This document shows, piece by piece, positions 38,505-48,949 of a DNA stretch of 64,000 bases. A program made the translations under genes and the position numbers. Within the stretch, counting starts at the first letter, position 1; the number at the start of each line of letters is the position of its first letter. The notes below the pieces were generated by a model. The model saw only the letters and a list, made by a program, of their open reading frames with translations, did not search any database and was not told the origin of the DNA. Origin of the DNA: Monarcha castaneiventris obscurior (taxonomy: Eukaryota; Chordata; Aves; Passeriformes; Monarchidae); the NCBI GenBank assembly GCA_026261815.1, contig JAMPIT010000379.1, positions 7,204,001 through 7,268,000 of the forward strand, read 5' to 3'.

Positions 38505-38779
38505 GCTTGCTTCCTTTTCGCTGCGTTCCCTTCCTCTCGAGTGACTTTTTTTTTTTTGGAGCTGCTGGTCTCTTGCTCCCGGTTCGGAGGCAGGATGGTC
38601 GGCAAGCGCCAGCGGCAGTTCTCGGGGGTTGAGGTGCGGGGGGTTGGTGGCCGGGATTGCCGCGGAGCCCTGCTCCAACTCCGCCGGAGTCCGCGGCGGG
38701 CATCCCGCTGGTGCGGTGCTCCGGTGCATAGCCGGGAAGGAAGCTCCGTGTCCCAGCGCTTCCCACTTCTGCAACTGTA

Positions 38780-41700
38780 AAAGATGATGCCTTCTTACAG
38801 GCATTTCGTAATGTAAAATGCCTTCTCCTCTTTGCTGAGCTGTAACTAAATTGTAGGAGTCCCTTAATTGCTTTCTATCAGTGCTTCTTGCGGGAGAGAG
38901 GCAAGATGCGCGTTAGCCTTTCATATGCACTTATGGATTCAGATAGAGAACCCAGAGTTTTGATTTTTATGCCTTTAACTTTCTTGTGCCCTGCCTGGTG
39001 ATTTTCTTTGGGATGCTCTTGCTGTGAGGTTTTTGTTTGTCAGCCTTGTTTGTTTGCTTACTTTTAGCCTGTGGATATTTATTGCTATACTTGACGTGGA
39101 AATGAAACGAAAAGTTGACTGTAATTTATTTCAGTGTATGGAGGACAGGTTGTAGGCAGGGGACTAACTCGGCTCTCAGAGGAACTCCACTTCAAAGGAA
39201 GAGGCCCATGGGGCTGTAATCTCCAGCTAAAAACTCGGAAGAGCTCAGAGCAGACCTGTCACATTGCAAAGAACGAGTTCTGTTCACCTTTCAGCAGTGA
39301 TAGCATTTAAGCTAAGCTGCCTGCCTTCCCGTACCTATGAAAAGACCTGACTCTGAAATGCAGACAATATAGAGATGTGAATTCTGGGCAGGTTTGGGAG
39401 AAGGCAGAACTTTAGACACTGTTTAATTAAGTTTGCTCTTATTGATTTCCTCAGTGTCTTCTCTATGAGCCTGAAAACTGCAATCTGTTACAGTGACCTT
39501 GATGCATGTTGTATTCTAACATGAAAGCAGCACAGAATAAAAGTATTTACACAGATTTATAGCTAACCTCTGATGTTTCACTGGGAGCTCAGTCAGTTTC
39601 AGTGAATGTGGTAGTTTCAGCAGGGGCACTGGGCTATGTGTGTAGGAAATAACTTGGGAAAATAACTTGCTAATAGTGATGAAAGTAAAAGTTGCAGTGT
39701 TGGAAACATATGTATCTGCAGAAATGCCACTGTGCGTGAAATGTCTGTTGAGTTTGGGGTATTTCCTTTTCCAATCAGTGAGATCTCTACTGAAAGAAGT
39801 GTGTGGGGGTGTGTGGCAATCTCAAGGCTTCCCAGGTTAATGCACTTTGAGTTGTCAGCAGCAGGAGATCTTTTTATGCACTGAAATACACATTTTTATG
39901 TAGATGCAAGATTGACGTGGTAAGATTAAAAAATGTTGGGATGTCAGTAAGGTGAACATGTAACTAACAAAAGTTCATAGCTGAAAGATAAACTAATCCT
40001 TTCCCATAATGGTGGATGGAGATTACTGAGGGTAAGCTGTCTGAAGGGAGTGTCGTTTGTTTCAGTGCAGTTTGTGGAGAATATTCCTGTGGTTTGTTCA
40101 TACTTCTGACTCTCTGACGATGCTGTGAAACACAATTAGAATAACTGCTGCTAGACAGTGGGATGCAAACCTATCTGTTACTTAAAACACTCGGCTTATT
40201 CTGTCTCATATAAAAAAAGTATAGTTTTTTGCAAACTGCCTATGATTCTATTGTAGTAATTCCTTCCTCTGTTGCAGAGTGGCAGGCTTTCACTAGGCAT
40301 GTGCAAGGGAGATCATGAAACACTGAAGCATGCACTGATCTGGAATTCATTTGGGCTATGTATTACATTCGAGGTTTCCACAATTAGCATAAGCAAGTGC
40401 TTATGCCTGATTATACAAATAAATGGGGGTTAAAAATTGTGTTAGCTTTGTCACTTCTGATGCATATTGCAGACCCTCTTCTTCCTTTTCAGTCCTTCAA
40501 ACTAATCTAATGCTATATTCACTCTTTGCCTGGAGAGGAAGAAAACATAATTTAATGATTTATCATTTGTCTTTTGCAGTATCTTGTCCCATAGCTATGA
40601 GATAATCTAATGAAAGTCCCCATCACTGAATTAAAGAACATGGTGCTCTAGACTTTCACTTACAGTCAGATTTTCCCTCTTTAACATGGCTAAAGAACCG
40701 AGTTTTCACAAGGTCTGAGAGAAAAAAAAGAAATGTTGCTTTTTCTGTTAGAAACTTGAAAAGAAAGGGGAAGGTAAGACTTGAGGTCTTTAAAGACATC
40801 ATTAAAAACATCCACTTCTAAGATATTAATCAATCTCCTTTACCTTCACACATTTTCTTTGTTTTACTTGGTACTTGTCAGAAAGCCTTGCTGCATATTT
40901 ATACTTTATTTTACAATGTGGGTAGATCTTAATTTTAAAAATTCAGGAGTGGCCATCACACACTTCACTGTAAGGCTGTTCTAGAATCCTGTTTAATGTT
41001 CTCTATTCCACTTGGCTTATATCTTTTGAATTGGAGATTTCCAAAGTACACTATATTCAAGTTTATAGTATGCACTTTTGTTTTAAGTCTATGTAAATCT
41101 CTTTAATAGAGAAGATTATTGACCTTGATTCAGAAATTTCAGGGCAAGCTCAGAAATTATTTTTCTTTCCCATTTTTTTTCTTGTTTGCTCAGACATGTA
41201 TTTTGGCTTATTGGGCATAGCTTTCATGAGCTGACAGAAAAACCTGTAAGCATAATTAAAAACACCAGCAGTTAAACATGAGTTTTCTAGTCAGCCCCAA
41301 CCCAGCAGAGTGTGTAATTTCTATTTATTCATCTTTGATTGAATATTAAAGACAAACAAATGAGAGCTGTAGTCTGCTCTCAGTTCCCTCTGAAGTGCTC
41401 AAATAAGTACCATTTCTTCATGCTTGTAACTTAGCACTGGTCCTTTTGCCTGAGCTGTCAGTATTTCTTCCTGGTGGTCATCACCAGGTCTGCTTGCATT
41501 CATTGCTAAAAAGCTATAGAGTTGCGGTGAATGATAAGAAACATCAAATAGATTTAATGTGTCATGTTTCTTGGCCCTTCACATGGCTGTGCTTCCAGTT
41601 CAGGTTTCCAGAGAGAGGCCTGAATGTGGTTGGGTTGAATCCCAATAGGAGTCTGCTACATCAGCATGCAACTCTGGCAGTATACTGTGACACTGGCTCA

Positions 41701-44700
41701 CAGTGGCAGACTCTGAAGACAAACTTCTGTATTTGCTCAGAGTTTTATCTGCCATAACTGGAAGAGTCAGAAAGCTTTACTTGTGGTAAGGCTTGTGTAA
41801 AGCCTTACTTGTTGTGGTGGCCAGCCTAGATTTTCTGCATTCCTGTTGCAGATCAGAGGAAAGAAAGAAAGCATACATTAAAAAAACCCCAAAAAAACCA
41901 GAACTCAAAACAGGTAATTTCAAAGATACAGCTATAATCAACACTAGGGAATGCAGTGGAGAAACAGCCAGGGAAATTCACACATATCTTTATTTGTCCA
42001 AGGAGGAAATTATTATTCTTCTTGAGAGATTGATAAAGTCTTGAGAGATTGATTTAGTAGGTGATGTGTCTACCCCTTATGAAGGAGAGGAGCTACGTGA
42101 TAGGGAAACAAAGCTTTTTTCCACTGCACACTTCAGCTGTGGCTGTCACTGTCGTTTGGGACTCTTAAGCCTTATCTTCAGTAATTAGCTTGAATTGGCC
42201 AAAAGAGGTGGAACACTCTGTTGTGTGATGAATCTGGTGGTGCAGCAGCCAAGGGCTGGGTTGTTTCCTGGGGACTTGCTCTCTTCAATTTATTAAAGTA
42301 ATGAGTAGAGGAAAACTAATCAAGAAGAGTGTTTGGGATGAGATTAATTTTATGATTTGTTCTCCAGTTTATTTTGGGTAACGTTGGGCAAAACCATCAA
42401 AGTTCTTCACTGTGATACTTATGTGAGAGTAGCAATAGTTTTGACTTACCTATATAAATATGCGTAATCTTTTTTTTAACATAAATAAGTATTCTAAAAA
42501 TTGGAATTAAGGTTTTGCACATGAGGCCAGAACATGGATAAATGATACTGCTGGACACAGTTTGCTGTACCACTCAGGCACTTCAGAGATAAGAAATAGA
42601 TGGTTTATGAACGGTTGTGCTGTATGTTCCACTGTGAAAAGCAAGAAGTCCCCTATGCCAGGAACTGAGCACAGCAGAAACAGTCATGCCCTGATGGTGG
42701 CCGTGGATGTTCCCAGTGTGGAATAAAACTTGGAACAGAGTGAAAGTACCACACTGATGCTCACAGGGTGCTTTTCAACAGCCACTGAAATTCCTGTGTA
42801 AGATGTGGTTGAGGTAAAGGCACTGATGTTTTACTGCTTTAACACTGGCATGGACACTGAGCCTGTGAAAGAACTCAAGGCTTCAGAGATGCTGTGGGTG
42901 CAATTGATTGTTTGCTCAGTTCTGCAGGTGGTTATCATCTGGGACAAGGATGAACTTCAAATTTTTTTCTATGAAGTTTGTTCCTTGCTCTTAGATTTGG
43001 GTGTTCATTCCTTACTTGGTTGAGATTTTGGTTCAAAGGTGTGCTTTTAAAGCTGATAAACATCAATCCCTTCTGAAGTGTTCATCGCTTGGATCTTCTG
43101 AGATAACATCAGAGGAGGAACAGTTTATTAATCAAATTATTCTAAAGTTTGGCTTTATTTTACTTTTTGTTCATTCTCAATGTGTTTTTTCAAATAGTGA
43201 ACAGTGTACTTGGTTTCATGTTGAAGATGTTAAAAATGGCATTTTAAGTAAATTTTATATTGCTTTTGGTCAAATTATTCAAATAGACTCAGATTTTAAG
43301 TGTGAGTAAAGGCTGTTTGAATAAAATAAAACACATGCCTTTTCCCCTTTCACTTTTTGCATTAAATTTATTTAAAATACAACTAACCATAAAGAATTGA
43401 CTTTATGACATTCCTATTTCTTCCACTTTCTGTCAAAAACTAAAGGGAATTTCATAGTCTTGTACAAATGACAGACTATTGTGAGTGATAGTAATCATAT
43501 TGTCTGAGTCTTGGTGTAAAGACTATTTTGCCATTTTTACTCAATTTAGTGTGAAAATGTCATTAATTTCAACAGGTATAATATTAAGAATTAGGAAATA
43601 TTTTAAAATCTTTTAAAAATTTGATATTCATACTTAACGTACCTGTTAATATTTGCCTTAATATAAAGCACTGATTCTTAATTACAGAATTGTTTCTAAA
43701 ATGCTTTGCTATTTTGCATTTGCTATGCTAGATATATCTTCATTCATAATTATGTGAGATAGCTTTTTCCAGTTTCTCTATATGGCAAAATGTTTTGACT
43801 GACTCTTTTAACAGTTGTGAATCGTGAACTGTATGCTTCAGCTTCAGCAACACAAATGGACATTGATTTTCTTTGACTTGCTTTTGACCCCTAAAGAAGT
43901 AAAGTCATTAGAACTATGCTTGAAAGAGAACTCTGCTCTCTCTCCTATAATTTTATATACATTATAAACAGGCTTTGAGAACTAATCTATGCTAATCAGA
44001 TTTTTTTAAAGTGGAAAGATGGGGGGAAATCATCAACTCTACAGTTGTCTTGCAGCTCTAGGTTTCATCACTCACAGGTGTCTGCCTGTATCCATTACTA
44101 GTTAGTATTGCAGCTGTATGTCCCTGAATGCAGCAAACGGTTCTTCTCACAACTGTTTTAATTGGTTATTAAATGGCAAACATTTATGTGACAGTGTAAG
44201 AGCTGGGTCAATGCAATGCAGTTGTTTTCAAGTAACAAAACATGCGCTGATGCATGTATAGAGTTCCTCACTGAAGATAGGTTTTGAGTCAAAGTCAGCA
44301 TCAGACCTGTGTCTCTACAGGTTTTAATGTCTGGAGTGCCTTCGTTCTCATTCTGTGAGTTACGTGTTTTACTTTTTTATGAAACAGCTGTATGGACACA
44401 GAATGCAAAGGTAAAATATAAAAGATAAAACCATAAAACATAGAAGTAGTAATTTCAAAATCAGCTGGAGAAATGGATGCAAGAGCAAACTGGGGTTACA
44501 GTGCTGAGGAGCCAGTGTGGTTGACATGTTATGTATGGGGGAAGGTAGGGCCCTTCCAGGGGTGCAGTTCCTGGCAGGGCTCCCTGTCCCCAAACTAAGC
44601 AACTCCATTAACCTAAACGCAAAAATAGCCACTCCACTGCTTTTTCAGCTGGAGCAACTTCTCTGTCAAAAACAGTGACATTTGTGAAGGAGTTTTTTTA

Positions 44701-46400
44701 GAGGAAGCATACTGCAACTGTGCTAGAGGCAGTTCCAAGCAGAGTGTATAGAAATCATGACAACATTTGATGATGATCACCACTCATTTTATTTTAGCTC
44801 ACTGAGATAAGAAAGGACCTTCCTGGATAATTGAATGCACAAGTAGATAATTTCTTTCTACACTGTGTCATTAGTCTTTCAGCTAGTTAATTCTTAAGAA
44901 TTTGTAGTAATAGTTCATCATATGCTTCTTTTCACAGCTTACTGTCTTATGCAGTTGTGACGTTGTCTGGGCTGTTTCCTTGGGATGCCTTAATTAAAAT
45001 TGCTTAAATTTCAGTTTATTAATCTGTTTTATTCATCAGCTTTCCTTTTCACTACATTAAATAACCTATTTGATCTCCAAAGGGAGAGCTGATCTTACTG
45101 ATCAGTAATTATATATTGTATTATTCTCCATGTTTTCAATGTTATTTATGCTTGCAAAGTTTTCTTGTTAATTTAGAAAAACCCTAAACCTTCTGATTTT
45201 TGGTAGGTGGAGGAAAGAGTATTCATTGCATGCTTTGATTAATGGAGAAATCCAGTTGTTAACAGTGATTTGATATTGCATTTGTCACTACACTTCTGCA
45301 CAACGTGCCCTTTCGTGTACATCTTACTGCCTTTTGTAACCTCTTTATGATGCTGCAATACTTCTTTCTGAAATGAAAATCTCAAGGTCAATCTCAAGCA
45401 TTATTCCCTCATGTGATACATCTTATACCCAATTGATTGTTTTCTCAGGTCTAAGATTCTGTAGTTTTTTGTGCTGTGCTTCTGTGTGTCTATGAAAAAC
45501 TCTCTATTGAAATTAATATATAATTTTTTATAAGCCCTGTGTTTACAGGACTGAGTCCATGACTTTTTCTCTTTGAAACGAGACTTGATTTTTGCTTTTA
45601 CAGTTAACTCTTTACTATTATATGTTAGCTGTATTTGTCTAACTGCAGCAAAGGCATTTTTTGTGGAAAAAAACCCCAACATTTTTGGGAAATGAAAAGT
45701 AAAATATTTGGGCATCAGTTCCCTTTTGGAAAATTATAAAAACATTATCCAGTGTCTTTCTTTCAGTTTCAGGAGTATAAAAAGACATAACATTGCCCCT
45801 GCTAGCTACTGAATGATAGTACTGACCACTGTGTGTATACAGCTGTATGCCTTCCCTACAGGTTTTTGATGGCTGTGGAACTGTGAGCCTGAGATCACAA
45901 GTAGCTGGGGTCATAAAGATCTAGCCAGACTGCATGAAAGAAGGCAGTAAAATATAGTGGATTTGCTTTTTCATTCTTTATGCTGTGTTAGAAAAAGGAT
46001 ATATATGACCCTTGAAAATAGGAAAAGGTGAATAGTTGCATTTCCAGACAAAGAAGAGAGAGAACTGCCAGAAGGACAGAAGCAATATATTTGATGAGGG
46101 AGCTTCTGTCCATGTTTTTGAGGGGAAAGTGGTGCTTTCCAAGACTGCAATTGTTCAGTAATCTTCAGAATTGCGTCCTTGAAATACAGACCTGCTGCTT
46201 GTGAAGAATTCTACCAGAAACATATTCCGTTTCCAAATGAGAAGTGTCTAGGTATGGATGCTGAAAAAGCCTCAGCAGAGAAATTTCTTCAGCTCTTTGC
46301 AGTAGTTCGTGAGGGCTCTTTCTCATGCTGAACTATGCAAAACATGATAAGGTTTCTGTAAACTGAGTCTGCTATCTTGCACCTGCAAATATAATTAGAA
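38780..46400. other. AT-rich stretch, possible first intron
   Basis: About 7.6 kb downstream of the island with no coding exon, RNA gene or transposon recognised. Frames are up to 104 codons. A small hairpin, GTAAGGCTT with AAGCCTTAC, lies at about 41786-41808 beside an imperfect direct repeat (AAGCTTTACTTGTGG and AAGCCTTACTTGTTG). Confidence 0.45.
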
Positions 46401-46401
46401 T

Positions 46402-46621
46402 TGTTAGGATTTTAACTAGGACAATGAACGATGTGGGAATTGACCGATCACTCTGGTAGGTAGTTAGCAAGAGGTCCAATAATCTCTTGCCATTTAGGTA
46501 GACACTAAGAGGTCTAAACACATAAAAACCCGTCCTTTGTTAATTAAATAATTCCATCCATTCTCTTGACTGCATTCCTGTCTCTGAGTCTTTCTTAACC
46601 CTCCGGCCGGCAGCTGCGACA
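46402..46621 (+). mobile_element. Possible small solo LTR
   Basis: A 220-bp segment begins TGTTAGGATT and ends GCAGCTGCGACA, so it has the TG...CA ends of a retroviral LTR. The 3' part has a TTAATTAAATAATT region, then a C/T-rich stretch with CTGAGTCTTTCTTAACCCT, then CCGGCCGGCAGC. This resembles the R/U5 ends of some avian ERV LTRs. There is no clear target-site duplication, and the family is not identified. Confidence 0.4.
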
Positions 46622-46624
46622 TCG

Positions 46625-47880
46625 AGGTAAGGCTGTTCCCTAAAGTTCCATGAATTCCCCATATTTAAAGCAGGAACTCAATTACAGGAGTTCAGCTGCA
46701 TCCTTAGATGGGCTACTCCCTTCTGCAGGTACATCTGTGGCTGTAGTTGAGATGCTCTGGTTTTTCAGGCTGAGGCCAGCCTCAAAGTGCACAAGAACTA
46801 AAAAGGAAACTGTTGAGGTTCCTGTGTTGTCTCATGTTAGGACAGATGCAAAAGTGAATCAGAATTTCTCATTCTTTTTGGTCAGCAATACATGAACATT
46901 CATGTACCTCTGTCTTAAGATGAAATCTGCAATAAATTTGGCTTCCTACACATGTGTGTTTTTATAATAGGCTCTACAGTGTTCAGAAGTTAGTGGAGAC
47001 CGTGTAGTTACAAACCTCACTTCACAGTTCTAATTTCTGTAGGGAAGTAAGTAGATCTGGAAAAAACAGCTGGAAGCACCTCTGGGGGAAACTTTAAAAA
47101 TATAAAAATAGGATTTTGTGCCTTCTAAATACTAATTCTGCTTCAGAGAAAGTAGATGAGAAGGAGGTTGCTTTCATGGATCAAGTGTCAATATTACTTC
47201 AGCTACAAAGCAATATACAAGCTTAACTTACATTCCTCATTTTATGGCAGCAGAATTGTCTTTTCTGGATGGCAACAAGCATCTTAGATCTTCCTACATA
47301 TAATCTCTCTCTCTGGAGGCATTTAAAGTGCTGAAAAAACCTCTACTGAAAAGCTCACAAAAACTGTGAAGTACTTTGAAGTTCTGCAATTACGGCTAAA
47401 TGTCATTTTCTGCAGGTTTATGGCATGTAAATAGCTGGAGATGCTACTGTGGGAAAAGCTAGTCCCTCATTTTTAAAAAACACACCACATAGTAGTAAGC
47501 TGTATTTATGAGTGTGTAAACTGTCCTGCTATGTGGTCAAAACCCATCTGTTTACAAAAGTTTTTTGTTAGCTTAAAGGAAGGTCGAATTACATGAATAC
47601 CATCTTTTATTTGAAAGATTTTCTTACCACACATCTGAAATACACTCTTGTATTTAGAAATCATGATAAACAACCTGAAAACATTCTTTTAAATACTACA
47701 GTGTAATGCTAGACAACAAAAATTATGATCTCTAATACAAGCCAATTGTTTTCACAGTTCTGGGGCCCATGCAAGGTGTAGATTAGGAGCAGTGTTTGAC
47801 TTCTTAGTTTCAGACTATGCAAATTTATCCAGCATAGTGAGTGCTCTAGATTGGGAATAACTGTATGTACCAACAGCACA
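46625..47880. other. Non-coding stretch
   Basis: Nothing recognised between the two LTR-like elements. The longest frame is an 81-codon plus-strand one at 46650, beginning just after the possible LTR, without retroviral motifs. Confidence 0.45.
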
Positions 47881-47881
47881 T

Positions 47882-48948
47882 TGTGTTGGTTATGCTCAGC
47901 CTGGTTTTTGATAGTGAGGGGGCCACAGAGGTGGCTTCTGTGAGAAGCTGCTGGAAGCTTCCACCATGTCTGGCAGAGCCAATCGCTGATGGCTCTGAGG
48001 ATGGACATGCTGCTGGCCAAAGCTGGGCCAATGAGAGAGGTTGGTAATGCCTCTGTGATGACACATTTAAGAAGAAAATCAAAACAAAGGGCGCACAGTT
48101 CTTCTAGTCAGAGAACATATGAGGAACATATGGGAACATATGAGGGAAACGATGTGGTGACACCAAGGTCAGTGGAGAAGGAGGGGGAGGAGGTGCTCCA
48201 GGCACTGGTGCTGAGATTCCTCTGCAGGCCATGGTGAAAACCATGGTGAAGCAGCTGTGCCCCTGCAGCCCATGGATCCACAGGGTGTGCAGAGATCCAC
48301 CCACAGCCCGTGGGGATCCCCGGGGGATGCAGAGATCCACCCACAGCCTGTGGGGTAGGTGCCCGTACCGGAGCGGGTGGATGCCTGGAGGGGGCTGTGT
48401 TCCAGTGGAAGACCCGGTGGACAGAGAGGGTCCTTGTTTGCAGGCTGGAGCAGCCTGTCCTTGAAGGACTGCACCCCGTGGAAAAGAGACCCACGGCGCC
48501 ACAGTTTTGGGAGGACTGCTGCTCGTGAGATTGGAACCACGCTGGAGAAGTTAATGGAGAACCCCCTCCCATAGGAGGGACCCCACAGTCTCACAGGGGA
48601 AGGAGTCCTCTCCTGGGACAGCGGAAGGAAATCTTGGTGATGGACTGACCAAACCCCCATGCCCTGTCTCCCTGTGCTGTCAGTGGGAAGGAGGGAGGGG
48701 CTGGGGGGAAAAGGTGTTTTAAGGGCTTATTTTACTTCTTATTATCCTTCTCTGAATCTGTTATTACTAAAATCACTTTGTACCTCTAAGTTGAGCCTGT
48801 TTTGCCCTTGGAGTGTTTTCTCCTGGTCTTTATCTCGACTTATGAAGCCTTTGTTAATTTTTTTCCCTCTCCTCTGCCCAGCTGTGACAGGAGAGGGTGA
48901 GCGAGCAGCTTTTGTGGGTGCCTGGCGTTCGGCCAGTGTCAAACGACA
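47882..48948 (+). mobile_element. Solo LTR of an avian endogenous retrovirus (ERVL-like)
   Basis: About 1.07 kb from TGTGTTGGTTATGCTCAGCC to AAACGACA, with the TG...CA termini of an LTR. I recognise the family from the 5' block TTTTTGATAGTGAGGGGGCC (47909-47928), TGTGAGAAGCTGCTGGAAGC (47939-47958), GAGCCAATCGCTGATGGCTC (47977-47996), the ATTTAAGAAG core-promoter-like word near 48065, and the U5 end GGTGAGCGAGCAGCTTTTGTG (48896-48915). Inside are a triplicated GAACATATG motif (48112-48141) and a 40-bp-spaced direct repeat containing TGCAGAGATCCACCCACAGC (48288 and 48328). No gag, pol or env sequence is next to it, so it is a product of LTR-LTR recombination. The ERVL class is recalled, not computed. 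Frames of up to 163 codons on its minus strand are artefacts of this GC-rich LTR. Confidence 0.85.
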
Positions 48949-48949
48949 G

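Larger units (their letters stand above)
36730..38770. promoter_or_regulatory. CpG island, likely promoter and first-exon region
   Basis: For about 2 kb the sequence changes abruptly from AT-rich and CpG-poor to very GC-rich with dense CpG, densest at about 37700-38330. Sp1-type GC boxes lie at 37643-37650, 37981-37995 and 38001-38010, among others. Islands of this length in birds nearly always mark a gene promoter. I found no recognisable N-terminal coding exon on either strand. The long open frames here (up to 357 codons plus, 175 minus) are Pro/Arg/Ala/Gly-rich, overlap in several frames at once, and reflect lack of stops in GC-rich DNA. The gene's identity and direction are unresolved. 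The plus-strand donor at 38499 mildly favours plus. Bidirectional initiation is also possible. Confidence 0.88.

Noticed and set aside
37707..38780. 357-codon plus-strand open frame in the CpG island, with overlapping frames of 217 and 232 codons
   Set aside because: The product is Pro/Arg/Ala/Gly-rich low complexity, and open frames coexist in several phases and on the minus strand. This is what GC-rich DNA without stops gives. No domain or homologue is recognisable.
48108..48660. Overlapping minus-strand frames of 132-163 codons
   Set aside because: They lie inside the solo LTR in its antisense direction. LTRs of this type carry no antisense gene that I know of.
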